Assembly: GCF_003815915.1 (NCBI RefSeq)
Contig: NZ_CP033929.1
Location: forward strand, 2,666,001-2,730,000
DNA: 64,000 bases
Reading direction: 5' to 3'
DNA from: Chryseobacterium indoltheticum
GTDB taxonomy: Bacteria > Bacteroidota > Bacteroidia > Flavobacteriales > Weeksellaceae
The notes beneath the pieces are model-generated. The model searched no databases. It saw only the letters and a program-made list of their open reading frames with translations, and was not told the origin of the DNA. This document shows, in pieces, positions 9,050 to 18,620 of the stretch. A program made the translations under genes and the position numbers. Each line of letters starts with the position of its first letter. The stretch's first letter is position 1.

Positions 9050-10630
9050 TTATTGTATCAGTTTTTTAATCTCTTCAATATCATCAATTTCGTCAACGGT
9101 TTTATCTTTCCGCCATCTTAAGATTCTGGGAAATCGCAATGCAACGCCGCTTTTATGTCGATTGCTGAAGCCAATTCCTTCAAAAGCAATCTCAAAAACC
9201 AATTCAGCTTTTACCGTACGCACGGGGCCGAATTTTTCAATAGCATTTTTGTTGACAAACTTGCTGACTTCCATTATTTCTTTATCAGTCAATCCCGAAT
9301 AGGCTTTTGCAATCGTAACTAACTTGTCACCACTTTTCACGGCAAAACTGTAATCGGTATAATAAGCGCTTCGTCTTCCGCTTCCTTTTTGGGCATAAAT
9401 GAGAACAGCATCAATCGTCATCGGATTGATTTTCCATTTCCACCAATCTCCTTTTTTTCGTCCTGAATGATAATGTGAATTTTTCTGTTTCAGCATCAAT
9501 CCTTCACTGTTAATTTCTCTTGAATTTTCTCTTATTAAATCTAATTGTGACCACTTTTCAAAATCAATGGCCTGAGAAATTTTTATATTTTCCGGAGCTT
9601 CATTTAGTAGTAATTCTGCCAGCATTGCTCGTCTTGCAAAGATGGGTTTTTCCCTCAGATCAGTTCCTTCCAGCTCTAAAATATCGTATGCAAAAACTTC
9701 AATAGGAATTTCAACGAGCATTTTTTTTGTTAATGTTTTACGGTTTAGTCGTTTTTGTAATTCATTAAAATTTAGTACGTTGCCTTCCTTTACCGCAAGT
9801 ATTTCTCCATCAATTACAAAATTACCTTTCATCGCTTTTACGGTTTCAGCAATCTCCGGAAATTGCTCAGTCACCAACTCTTCCCCACGTGACCAGATAA
9901 AAACTTCATCATTTCGTCTGATGATTTGCCCGCGAATTCCGTCCCATTTATATTCGATGAGCCATTCATCGGGTTTTCCCAAATCTTCCAAATCTTTTTC
10001 CAAAGGATACGCGAGGCAAAAAGGGTAGGGTTTTGAGTTGTCCGGATTGATATTTTCAGCAGAAATCAATTCTTTAAATGAAACTTCATCAGGCTGCCAT
10101 TTTCCCATCAAACTGTGCATCAAAGTGCTTGCTTCCTGTCCGGAAAATTTTGTCAGAGAATTAATTAATGTTTTTGACGAAACGCCGATTCTAAAGCTTC
10201 CACCTAATAATTTATTGAAAATCAATCGTTCCGTATAATCTAAACCATTCCAGGAATTAAGAACGAATTCTTTTTTTTCGGCTTCGGTTTTTGTTTTCAA
10301 TCCGATAATTTCATTCATCCATTCAGAAAGTAATTTTTCAATATTTTCGGTTGGTGGCGGAAGAATTAACGATAAAGTTTCACCTAAATCTCCTACCGAA
10401 GAATAACTTTCCTGAAACAGCCAAAATGGTAATTGCGTAATTTCCAACGCCCATTCTTTCATAAAATTGGTGTTGACATTTCGCTTCGGTCTTTTGCCAG
10501 TAAATAAAGCGATGAACCACAATTTATCATCATCCGGCGCACGTTCAAGATAATCGACAATGGCATCGATTTTAGCATTGGTTTTATTGGTGCTTTCGAG
10601 AGAGTTGATGAGTTCTGCGAAATTTTTCAT
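9050..10630 (-). CDS. ATP-dependent DNA ligase, ligase-associated cluster type
   Basis: 526 residues. The nucleotidyltransferase motif I is EYKWDGIRGQII, with the AMP-accepting lysine about residue 228; other motifs are WSRGEELVTEQFPE, FVIDGEIL and SEGLMLKQ, and WKWKI near motif V. An N-terminal helical DNA-binding domain precedes, and a C-terminal OB fold ends in GVALRFPRILRWRKDK. This is the bacterial ATP-dependent ligase group of TIGR04120. It seals nicks using ATP and does not replace the NAD-dependent LigA. Cotranscription with the helicase is likely (219-nt gap). Confidence 0.93.
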   Translation of the reverse strand: MKNFAELINSLESTNKTNAKIDAIVDYLERAPDDDKLWFIALFTGKRPKRNVNTNFMKEWALEITQLPFWLFQESYSSVGDLGETLSLILPPPTENIEKLLSEWMNEIIGLKTKTEAEKKEFVLNSWNGLDYTERLIFNKLLGGSFRIGVSSKTLINSLTKFSGQEASTLMHSLMGKWQPDEVSFKELISAENINPDNSKPYPFCLAYPLEKDLEDLGKPDEWLIEYKWDGIRGQIIRRNDEVFIWSRGEELVTEQFPEIAETVKAMKGNFVIDGEILAVKEGNVLNFNELQKRLNRKTLTKKMLVEIPIEVFAYDILELEGTDLREKPIFARRAMLAELLLNEAPENIKISQAIDFEKWSQLDLIRENSREINSEGLMLKQKNSHYHSGRKKGDWWKWKINPMTIDAVLIYAQKGSGRRSAYYTDYSFAVKSGDKLVTIAKAYSGLTDKEIMEVSKFVNKNAIEKFGPVRTVKAELVFEIAFEGIGFSNRHKSGVALRFPRILRWRKDKTVDEIDDIEEIKKLIQ

Positions 10631-10779
10631 TCTAATCTTTTGTTTTATTTGGGCAGCTTAATCCTTCTTCCGTTCCCAATCTTTTTTTGCAAGACGTTCT
10701 ATCTTTAATCGAAGTTTCAGTTTATGCAAAAAAAGGATTTCCACTCAAGTCGGGCTGCGAGCAATTCGACGTTTAAAAA

Positions 10780-10856
10780 TTAACAGGTCTCTCCTACGGA
10801 GCTTTAGCTATTTTTATTCTGATTTGCTATTAACAGGTCGCTCCTACGGAGCTTTC
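10780..10856. repeat. Two copies of a 26-bp flavobacterial intergenic repeat
   Basis: Two copies of TAACAGGTCKCTCCTACGGA followed by GCTTT occur at 10781-10805 and 10831-10855, with one base difference. The arms CTCC-TACGGAG form a small hairpin. A related, more degraded sequence is at about 8931-8990 on the other side of the ligase. Function unknown; they look like dispersed REP-like elements. The surrounding gap 10631-10902 holds nothing else. Confidence 0.6.
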
Positions 10857-10902
10857 AAAACCTTCAATGTTTCAAAAAACCGCGAAGGTTTAATTTTAAT
10901 AA

Positions 10903-11931
10903 TTAATTTTCTTTTTTATCGGATACAACTTCCTTTTCAATGACTTCATCATCATCGTCTCCATATAAGGTTTCTACAACATCAGATTTAATTCCGATTT
11001 CGTTTAAATATTTAGAAAAAACTTCTGTTTGTCCGTGCGTTACGTGAACAATTTCAGCCTCTGTAGCTTTTATTGCCTGTAAAAGACCTTTCCAGTCTGC
11101 GTGGTCACTCATTGGAAAACCTGCGTCCATACTTCGCCATCTTCTTGCGCCACGAACCTGCATCCAACCTGAACAAATCGCTGTTGCCGCATCCGGAATT
11201 TTCTTAATCACATTGCTGTCTAACAAAGCAGGAGGCACGATCACAATATCGCCCGCAACGTGTTTAATACTTTCCCTAAAATCAGGAACTTCATAATCAG
11301 GAAGAACGATACCAACTTCTTCAAAGGCTTTATTGAGTTTTCCGATCGAATAATGAACGTGAATTTTTCCCATTCCTTCAACCGCTTTCATAATCCTTTG
11401 CGCTTTACCCAAAGAATATCCGATGAAAACAGAAGTTTTTTGATTTTCCTGATTTCTGAGAACCCAATTTTGAAGTCTTTTATTGAGATCAGGAACTTCC
11501 AACCAGTTGTAAATCGGAAGCCCGAAAGTACTTTCACTAACAAATTCATTACATTTTACCACTTCAAAAGGAGTGCTCAAACCATCATCCTGTACTTTAT
11601 AATCTCCCGAAATAACACTTACATAACCTTTATATTCGAGACGAATCTGCGCCGAACCAATAATATGACCGGCCGGATGAAGCGAAAGTTTAACGCCATT
11701 GATATCTAAAACTTCACCATACTGCAAAGTCTGGCATTCAATATCCGGAGAAATTCTTTGATGTAAAATAGGTTTTGTAAAGTGATGACAAAGATATTTT
11801 TTCATTCCCCACCGAGCGTGATCAGCGTGACCATGAGTGATGACTGCAAAATCAACAGGCCGCCAAGGATCAATATAAAATTTTCCCTGCGGACAGTAAA
11901 TACCTTTGTTTGTAAATATAATGAGTTTCAA
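10903..11931 (-). CDS. Ligase-associated DNA damage response exonuclease (metallo-beta-lactamase fold)
   Basis: 342 residues. The metal-binding signature is ITHGHADHARWG (HxHxDH, about residue 32), followed by HPAGHIIGSAQIRLE, then VISGDYK, and late SGWMQVRGARR and SDHADW of the beta-CASP-type region. This matches the TIGR04122 exonuclease that occurs only with the ligase/helicase/PdeM set, and is related to SNM1/CPSF nucleases. As first gene of the minus-strand cluster it begins transcription of exo-lig-lhr-pdeM. Start ATG at 11931 is the only reasonable one. Confidence 0.9.
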   Translation of the reverse strand: MKLIIFTNKGIYCPQGKFYIDPWRPVDFAVITHGHADHARWGMKKYLCHHFTKPILHQRISPDIECQTLQYGEVLDINGVKLSLHPAGHIIGSAQIRLEYKGYVSVISGDYKVQDDGLSTPFEVVKCNEFVSESTFGLPIYNWLEVPDLNKRLQNWVLRNQENQKTSVFIGYSLGKAQRIMKAVEGMGKIHVHYSIGKLNKAFEEVGIVLPDYEVPDFRESIKHVAGDIVIVPPALLDSNVIKKIPDAATAICSGWMQVRGARRWRSMDAGFPMSDHADWKGLLQAIKATEAEIVHVTHGQTEVFSKYLNEIGIKSDVVETLYGDDDDEVIEKEVVSDKKEN

Positions 11932-12011
11932 AAGTGTGATGATTAGTGTATTTTTGAATATTCAAAAACCTAACCATTTTAATTATAAAATCGAAAAACA
12001 AATACAGAAGT

Positions 12012-13151
12012 TTAATCCACCTGAAGCTTCAATGAATTTTTCAACGAAGTTTTATAATATTCTGAAGGAGTTTTGCCAATTATTTCTTTAAAATAACGGT
12101 TAAAAGAAGATTTTGATTTGAAACCTGCTTCATAAGCCAATGATAAAAAATTGATATTTTCGTTTTTCTGAATAGTATTTTCTACCCTGTTTTTGAAATA
12201 TTCTATTCGATATTCGTTGATGTATCGGTAGAAAGGTTTGTTTTTGTAGCCGTTCAGCATTTCGCTGATCTGGTATTTATTGATTTTAGTTTTTGAGGCC
12301 AATTCATCGAGATTCAAATCACAATTTCTGAACAATTGTTGCTGCTTTACGATTTCGTCCATTTTTTGCCACAATTCACCAAATTTCAATTCATAATCCA
12401 TTGTATTCAAAAAACGAGTTTCGGTGTCAATATCAATATACCCGCTTTCTAGCGTTTTTTTAGTGGTATTTTCCGGTACTTTTCTTAATTCTGTACTAAT
12501 ATTTTTTTTAATGATCAAAAGACAGATAACAAGCAGGAGAAAATAGGAAACACTTCTTATCAATACATTGATTTCCTGTATTTTTTCAGGATAAAAAAAC
12601 AGGGCTATTTTTGTGAAAACAAGAATACATTCCATCATAAGAATACAGACAGAAATTCTTTTAATGATATTAAACTCAATTCTTTCAAGGCTTTTGCTTT
12701 TATTAATTATTAAAATACTTTTTAAAGGATAATATAAATTGATGGCAAAAAGTAAAACTAGACTTGAGGTATTGTACAGATATAGAAGCTTTTCATCAAC
12801 ACGGTTTAGAATTATAAACACGCATGAAACTGTAAAATACGCAATCATTAAAATAAATAACGGAATAAAAAGATACCATTTTCTGCCTACTGAAAAACTC
12901 TTTTTGGTTTTACTCAAGGTATATAAGTAAATCAGCGGGCCATAACAGACCGAGATAAACGTATTCATTTGCAATCTGATACTTTGGTCTGGAACGAATG
13001 TGAAAATAACAAACTTGATCGTCAGATGCACCGCAATGGCAGAAATAAGAAATATAAAAAGATAATTGGAAGAGGTTTTTCTCTCTCTGAACTGTAATAA
13101 CCAGAGTGCGACAACCGCCTGAAAAGCCCCGATAATAATGATATATTGCAT
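12012..13151 (-). CDS. Membrane-anchored AraC family regulator
   Basis: 379 residues from the ATG at 13149-13151; the frame could start 48 nt earlier (13199). The N-terminal half has six or seven hydrophobic segments, beginning with YIIIIGAFQAVVALWLL. The C-terminal ~100 residues are two HTH motifs of AraC type (CDLNLDELASKTKINKYQIS; INFLSLAYEAGFKSKSSFNRYFK). Such 7TM-AraC proteins are common in Bacteroidota and probably sense something in the inner membrane. It could regulate the divergent TonB-dependent receptor gene; that is inference. Confidence 0.88.
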   Translation of the reverse strand: MQYIIIIGAFQAVVALWLLQFRERKTSSNYLFIFLISAIAVHLTIKFVIFTFVPDQSIRLQMNTFISVCYGPLIYLYTLSKTKKSFSVGRKWYLFIPLFILMIAYFTVSCVFIILNRVDEKLLYLYNTSSLVLLFAINLYYPLKSILIINKSKSLERIEFNIIKRISVCILMMECILVFTKIALFFYPEKIQEINVLIRSVSYFLLLVICLLIIKKNISTELRKVPENTTKKTLESGYIDIDTETRFLNTMDYELKFGELWQKMDEIVKQQQLFRNCDLNLDELASKTKINKYQISEMLNGYKNKPFYRYINEYRIEYFKNRVENTIQKNENINFLSLAYEAGFKSKSSFNRYFKEIIGKTPSEYYKTSLKNSLKLQVD

Positions 13152-13410
13152 TCTAGCTTTAGGTTTGTACAAAGTAAATTCAAAATTGGTATTCTGCAAT
13201 CTTCAATTCGATTATATATCTGTTAAAAATTTATTTTTCCTATTAATATTCTGTTCATAAATAAATAATAAATAGTTTATTCAATGTAAAATACTATTAA
13301 TCAATCCTTTAAAAATGTCAAGACAACGAGTGATACGTTTTTTATTTTGATTTTTTTGTAAGGACGAATCGGTACATCATTCTGTGCAGTTTTGCAGAAA
13401 AAATAAATCA

Positions 13411-16326
13411 ATGAAAAATTCTACTGGTTTTTTAAAGCATAAATCGAGAATTATACAGGTATCTGCTTTTTTCTTGTTCGCTTCTTTTGGAACCATCCAT
13501 GCACAAACTGTAAAGGGAACTATTGTAGGAAAAACAAACGGCGCACTTCCCGGAGCCAATATCTCTATTGTAGATGCCGATGCAAAAGCCGTTTCATCTT
13601 TAGACGGAGATTTTCATCTGCTTTCACCAAAATTAGGAGAAGTAACTCTTAAAATTGAATATATAGGGTACGAAACCCAGGTTTTTCCGTATACCATAAA
13701 AGAAGGGACAAACGATATAGGATATATCACCATTGTACCTGAAGAAAAACTGATTTCAAATAAATTAACCGACATTCAGGAAGTAATGGTTTCAAGACCC
13801 AATGCTTTAACCCAGGCGAAAGCCTACGAAATTAAAAAGAACAGCAACGCCATCATGGAAGTCATTGCAGCCGATGCAATCGGAAAGCTGCCGGACAGAA
13901 ATGCTGCTGAAGCGGTGCAAAGAGTTCAAGGTGTTGCTGTTGCAAGATATCACGGTGAAGCCGACCAGGCAACGGTAAGAGGAACTCCTTTTGCATGGAC
14001 CTCGGCTTTGTTCAATGGAAATCGTTTACCAAGCGCAAATGTTTTAGGAAACAGGTGTTTCGTTTTGGATGTTGTTCCTTCAGAATTGATTCAGTTTGTG
14101 CAGGTTTCTAAAGCAATAACTCCCGATATGGACGGTGATGCGATTGGTGGAAGTATCAATTTTATTACAAGAACTGCTCCCGCAAAGAAAACATTGAGCG
14201 TAAGCGGGGCAGGAGGTTACAATACATTTTCTCAGGACGGAACGTATAATGCATCAATTGTGTATGGCGACCGTTTTTTCAAAAAGAAATTGGGCGTGCT
14301 TTTGTCGGGCGCAATTTGGGACAGACAATGGGGTGCAGATTCTTTTGATGTGACTTACAATACAAGCGCAGCAAATGATATCCAAAGAAAATCTATCAAT
14401 TCGGTAATGATGAAAAGGTACATGGGAACGAGAAGAACCATTGGTCTGAATGGCGGATTGGAATACAAATTCAATGCAGACAACAAAATCTACTTCAGAG
14501 GAATGTTTAATAAATTTGATGACATTCGCCCTGTTTATGAAACGTATGTAGATTATACAAACAAGCGTTATCAATACAATTTCAGATATTCACATTATCA
14601 AACCGAGCTTTACGGGATGGAATTGGGTGGTGAGCACAGCCTTTCTTCAAAATTAAATTTAGATTGGATGCTAAGCGATTATCAGGCAAAATATTTTCTT
14701 GATACTCCGCCTACCAATTCTACCAAAGGTCTTCCTATCGCAACTTTCAGACAGAAAATAACCGGCGGATTCAATAATCTTTCCAGTGACGGAAACCGAT
14801 ATTGGGGATTTGATTCGCCAGACGGAATTGGTGGCGAATATATGGATTACAGCTCAGATATAAGCAGCCAGAACGACAGGCTAAGTGCCGACAAACTGCT
14901 TCTTTCACAATTGGTCATCGCCAAATTAGATAATAACGAAAGAGATAAAATTGCACGGGTAAATTTAAAATATGATGTGAATCCTAATATTTCAATAAAA
15001 GTAGGAGCTAAATATCGTGATAAAGACCGTACCAGTACTTACGGATACAATACAGTTTACCTTCCGGGAGCTTCTTTGGGGATCCCAAATTCGCCTGCAC
15101 TGCTTACCTTGTCACAATTGGCAACTACAGATGCGCCAAGCGGAACTGCCTTTCTGGGAGGGATGAACGGAAATTATGATTCTTATATTATGAATCCGCC
15201 AACTAAAGACCAACTTTTTCAGATGTTTTCTCCAGAATTTTTGCAACAGAATGGTTTCAGAGATTTTTCGAGTGCCGAAACCAATGCAACAAGCGTTTAT
15301 ACAGGTGAAGAATCTGTTTTTGCAGCCTATGCGATGGCAGAGATAAAAGCAAGCGATAAATTCAAGATTGTTGGAGGTTTCAGAAACGAATCCACAAGAA
15401 TGACTCTGAACGGTTCAAAAGCTACCAAAGAAGGAACTCCTGCAACCACCGTTATCAGTGAATCTATTGTAGAAAGTAATTACAACGCCTTTCTTCCGAT
15501 GCTTCATTTGCGATATAATATTTCGCCAAAAGCAAACATAAGATTTGCCTATACAAAATCTTTCATCAGACCCAATTTTGGTGACTTGTCACCGGGCTCG
15601 AGTATCGACAACACTTCAACTCCTTTCACAATTACAAGAGGAAATCCGGATTTGAAACCTACTTTCAGTCACAACTTTGATGTAATGGGTGAATATTATT
15701 TCAATAATATCGGGATACTTTCAGGTGGAGTTTTTTATAAAAAAATATCGGATATCGTATTTTCAGATACATCTATACTCAATATTGGCGGAACAAACTA
15801 CAATATAACGCAGGCAAAAAACCTGCAGGATTCAAACTTAATAGGTTTTGAAGCAGGCATCAACAAACGTCTCGATTTTTTACCGGGTTTTTGGAATGGT
15901 TTCGGGGTTGAGTTTAATTATACCTTCATCGATTCTAAAGTTGAGGTTCCGCGTACCGACTCAAACGGAATACAGTATTTTGACAAAACATCACTTCCCA
16001 ACCAATCTAAAAATCTTTTCAACGTCATTTTATATTACGAAGGCAACAAAATAATGGTTCGTCTTGCAGGAAATTACAGAGGGAAATCAGTTGAAACCAT
16101 CAACCAAAAACTCGGTCCGCAATATTACATCTGGTCCGACAAAAATTTTACAGTTGACTTTTCTGCAAGTTATGACATTACTAAAAAGCTTAAAATCTTT
16201 GTTGAGCTAAATAATTTAAGCAACGAAAGTTTACGACTTTATATGGGAGACAATAAAAAGAGAGTTACCTCAAATGAATGGTACGGAAGCAGAGGGCAAC
16301 TGGGAGTTCGCTGGCAAATATTTTAA
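13411..16326 (+). CDS. TonB-dependent outer membrane receptor
   Basis: 971 residues from ATG 13411. A signal peptide (VSAFFLFASFGTIHAQ) is followed by a carboxypeptidase-regulatory-like beta domain (GTIVGKTNGALPGANISIVDADAKAV), then a plug with LPDRNAAEAVQRVQGVAV and a large 22-stranded barrel ending in aromatic phenylalanine (VRWQIF). The plug type resembles large TonB receptors for carbohydrates or other bulky nutrients. No SusD partner follows; instead a secreted phosphatase gene comes 10 nt later. The ligand is not known, but the phosphatase suggests a phosphoester. Confidence 0.92.
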   Translation: MKNSTGFLKHKSRIIQVSAFFLFASFGTIHAQTVKGTIVGKTNGALPGANISIVDADAKAVSSLDGDFHLLSPKLGEVTLKIEYIGYETQVFPYTIKEGTNDIGYITIVPEEKLISNKLTDIQEVMVSRPNALTQAKAYEIKKNSNAIMEVIAADAIGKLPDRNAAEAVQRVQGVAVARYHGEADQATVRGTPFAWTSALFNGNRLPSANVLGNRCFVLDVVPSELIQFVQVSKAITPDMDGDAIGGSINFITRTAPAKKTLSVSGAGGYNTFSQDGTYNASIVYGDRFFKKKLGVLLSGAIWDRQWGADSFDVTYNTSAANDIQRKSINSVMMKRYMGTRRTIGLNGGLEYKFNADNKIYFRGMFNKFDDIRPVYETYVDYTNKRYQYNFRYSHYQTELYGMELGGEHSLSSKLNLDWMLSDYQAKYFLDTPPTNSTKGLPIATFRQKITGGFNNLSSDGNRYWGFDSPDGIGGEYMDYSSDISSQNDRLSADKLLLSQLVIAKLDNNERDKIARVNLKYDVNPNISIKVGAKYRDKDRTSTYGYNTVYLPGASLGIPNSPALLTLSQLATTDAPSGTAFLGGMNGNYDSYIMNPPTKDQLFQMFSPEFLQQNGFRDFSSAETNATSVYTGEESVFAAYAMAEIKASDKFKIVGGFRNESTRMTLNGSKATKEGTPATTVISESIVESNYNAFLPMLHLRYNISPKANIRFAYTKSFIRPNFGDLSPGSSIDNTSTPFTITRGNPDLKPTFSHNFDVMGEYYFNNIGILSGGVFYKKISDIVFSDTSILNIGGTNYNITQAKNLQDSNLIGFEAGINKRLDFLPGFWNGFGVEFNYTFIDSKVEVPRTDSNGIQYFDKTSLPNQSKNLFNVILYYEGNKIMVRLAGNYRGKSVETINQKLGPQYYIWSDKNFTVDFSASYDITKKLKIFVELNNLSNESLRLYMGDNKKRVTSNEWYGSRGQLGVRWQIF

Positions 16327-16336
16327 TTTAATTTAT

Positions 16337-17161
16337 ATGAAAAAAATAGTATTTACATTGGCAGTAATTGCCTTTGGAACAACTGCAAATGCGCAGATTA
16401 AAGACAGTTTGAAACGTGTCGTAAAAATGGAAAATGCCTATAACTTCAGAGATACTGGTGGCTATAAAACTACTGACGGAAAAGAAGTGGTTCTCGGAAA
16501 AGTTTTCAGAAGTGATGCCATCGATAAGCTTTCTGATAAAGATCTGAAAACTTTCAAAGACAGAAAAATTACAACTGTTGTCGATTTCAGAGGGGTGGAA
16601 GAAGCTAAAAAAGCTCAGGATCGTTTACCCCAAAATACCAATTATCTTTTGTGTCCTGCAGGAAGCAACAACCTTCCGACTGCTCAGGATATGGTGAAAT
16701 TTTTGAAGGATAAAAACTTCTTGTTTGATATGTACGGAGAAGGTGGACTTCCTTATTTCGGAGAAAGGTACAGATCGTTATTCGTTCAGTTATTGACTTT
16801 AAAGCCCGATGAAGCCTTACTTTTTCATTGTACAGGTGGTCGTGACAGAACGGGAATGGCATCGGCTTTATTCCTGAAAATATTAGGAGTTCCGCAAGAG
16901 GTAATTGAAGATGATTATGTTGCTTCCAATTTTTATCTGGCAAAAAATCCTACCATGAAAAATATGTATTCCGGACTTTCAAAAATGGCAGGAATGAGCG
17001 AAGCTGAGATCAAAACCCAAATGGAACTGAGACCTGAACTCATCAGAAATTTCTTCGGAGCCATCAACAAAAAATATGGAAGCGTAGAAAATTTCTTTCA
17101 GGTTGAAATTGGAATCGGACCACGTGAAATTGCTGTTTTAAAGCAGAAATATACAAAATAG
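16337..17161 (+). CDS. Secreted tyrosine-phosphatase-family protein
   Basis: 274 residues from the ATG at 16337 (a signal peptide VFTLAVIAFGTTANAQ supports this start; an upstream in-frame start at 16274 would lie within the receptor). Catalytic P-loop HCTGGRDRTG fits the Cx5R signature, at about residue 172, preceded by a VVDFRG strand. This is the Y_phosphatase3 type related to MptpB/LipA phosphoinositide phosphatases. It is probably periplasmic or outer-membrane associated and cotranscribed with the receptor, perhaps to dephosphorylate the ligand or its relatives. Confidence 0.88.
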   Translation: MKKIVFTLAVIAFGTTANAQIKDSLKRVVKMENAYNFRDTGGYKTTDGKEVVLGKVFRSDAIDKLSDKDLKTFKDRKITTVVDFRGVEEAKKAQDRLPQNTNYLLCPAGSNNLPTAQDMVKFLKDKNFLFDMYGEGGLPYFGERYRSLFVQLLTLKPDEALLFHCTGGRDRTGMASALFLKILGVPQEVIEDDYVASNFYLAKNPTMKNMYSGLSKMAGMSEAEIKTQMELRPELIRNFFGAINKKYGSVENFFQVEIGIGPREIAVLKQKYTK

Positions 17162-17174
17162 TCAATTGTGAATG

Positions 17175-17247
17175 GTCAATTTGCTTTGCTTGTCAATTTT
17201 TAAAATTACTTTCAAAATTCATTGCTGACTTACAAAGCAAAATTGAC
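17175..17247. repeat. Interrupted inverted repeat, possible REP-like element
   Basis: The arm GTCAATTTGCTTTG at 17175-17188 is nearly the reverse complement of 17233-17247 (one extra base). It follows the phosphatase stop. Loop of 44 nt. Confidence 0.5.
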
Positions 17248-17286
17248 GATTTATTTATAAGAAATCAGTTAGAATTAAATTTAGAA

Positions 17287-17322
17287 TAAGCTGTCTCAAA
17301 TTTGAGATGGCTTATTTTTGCT
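17287..17322. terminator. Rho-independent terminator for the receptor-phosphatase operon
   Basis: AAGCTGTCTCA pairs with TGAGATGGCTT across a short loop and is followed by ATTTTTG. It lies 126 nt after the phosphatase stop, on the plus strand. Confidence 0.65.
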
Positions 17323-17440
17323 AAAAATAAATGAGAGTGTACAAAATTCATCATTAACGAAAAGTCGGGACAACATTCTAAAAAACCTTTATTAATAAAA
17401 AAAAAGAGATGCTTTACAACAACTCTTTTATATTAACGAT

Positions 17441-18517
17441 CTAAGGAATCAGATTTTCTTGCTTTAATTTTTTAAACAAATCAATAAAAGATTCTTCCGT
17501 GTTTTGATATTCCAGAAAACCGGATTTTCTACTGTTGCTCATGTCAGTCATTACTTCCAGAGGTCTTCCTAAATCTAAATCGGTATGCCACGCTGAAGAT
17601 AAACGGTCTAAATTGTTTTCTATTAAACCATATTTTTCAGCAATTGTTTTCCAGATCTCATGATTGTTCTGCATTTCTTTTTCAAGAGGTTTAATTTCGT
17701 TTTCAAAACCGACAGCCTCTATTTCAAACCAATCTGCAAGTCTTTTCCAAAGCCATTTCCAGCGAAATACATCACCGTTTGAGATATTAAATGCTTTATT
17801 TTTAGCTTCCTCTGAAGTTGATGCCCAAACCAATTGTTTTGCCAAAATTCTTGCGTCTGTCACATCAGAAATTCCGTTCCATTGTGCAGCAGATCCCGGC
17901 CAGATAAATTTATTACCTGTTTCTTTGCAAATACTTGCATTAACCGCCAAAGTAGTTCCCATATTCATCGCATTTCCTACTGCATAGCCAATTACAGTAT
18001 GCGGTCTGTGAATGCTCCAGGTAAAACCATCTCTCTCAGAAGCCGAGTAAACCTCATCTTCCTGAGCGTAATAAAAATTGGGAAGCGGAAGTCTGGGTTG
18101 CTCTTCTCTCACAGGAGTTTCAGGTAATTTTCCTTCCTTTGCATAGGCTTCGAATGGTCCTAAATAATGCTTTAATCCTGTAACCAAAGCAACATGTTTT
18201 ACAGATTTTTTGGGAGACAAAACATTTAACAGATTTCTAATCAAGGCGCTGTTTACACGAATGTTTTCCTCTTCTGTATCATTTCGCATCCAGGTTGTGA
18301 AAAAAATGTGAGTAGGAGAAATATTTTCCAATGCTGTTTCTAAACTTTGTACGTCTAGTAAATCAGCTTTTACCGGGATTAATCTTTCGATATTAGTGTT
18401 TGTATTTCTGGATATTCCGTAAGTTGTCCAGCCTTGAGATATAAGTTCCTGAGCGAGATTGCTTCCCGTAATTCCAGTTGCACCGACAACTAAGGCAATA
18501 TTTTTATTGTTTTCCAT
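17441..18517 (-). CDS. SDR family oxidoreductase (progesterone 5-beta-reductase-like)
   Basis: 358 residues. An extended Rossmann fold with VVGATGITGSNLAQEL at the N-terminus, FFTTWMR and NFYYAQEDEV (the family NFYYxxED signature with the conserved tyrosine). The closest group I recognise is the PRISE/iridoid-synthase-like enone reductases, which reduce enones with NADPH. Bacterial members have broad specificity. Its start lies about 100 nt from the Crp gene on the same strand, and the two could be under the same control. Confidence 0.85.
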   Translation of the reverse strand: MENNKNIALVVGATGITGSNLAQELISQGWTTYGISRNTNTNIERLIPVKADLLDVQSLETALENISPTHIFFTTWMRNDTEEENIRVNSALIRNLLNVLSPKKSVKHVALVTGLKHYLGPFEAYAKEGKLPETPVREEQPRLPLPNFYYAQEDEVYSASERDGFTWSIHRPHTVIGYAVGNAMNMGTTLAVNASICKETGNKFIWPGSAAQWNGISDVTDARILAKQLVWASTSEEAKNKAFNISNGDVFRWKWLWKRLADWFEIEAVGFENEIKPLEKEMQNNHEIWKTIAEKYGLIENNLDRLSSAWHTDLDLGRPLEVMTDMSNSRKSGFLEYQNTEESFIDLFKKLKQENLIP

Positions 18518-18620
18518 AATGTAAAATTTCTTCTACAAAATTATGGTGGTGACCAGCGAAAACACTTGATCTACATCATGAGTTTCGGTTGACCTCAGTC
18601 AAGTTTACATTCAGTAAGCA

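Noticed and set aside
9642..10028. Antisense frame over the DNA ligase
   Set aside because: It is the complement of the conserved ligase core; no independent features.
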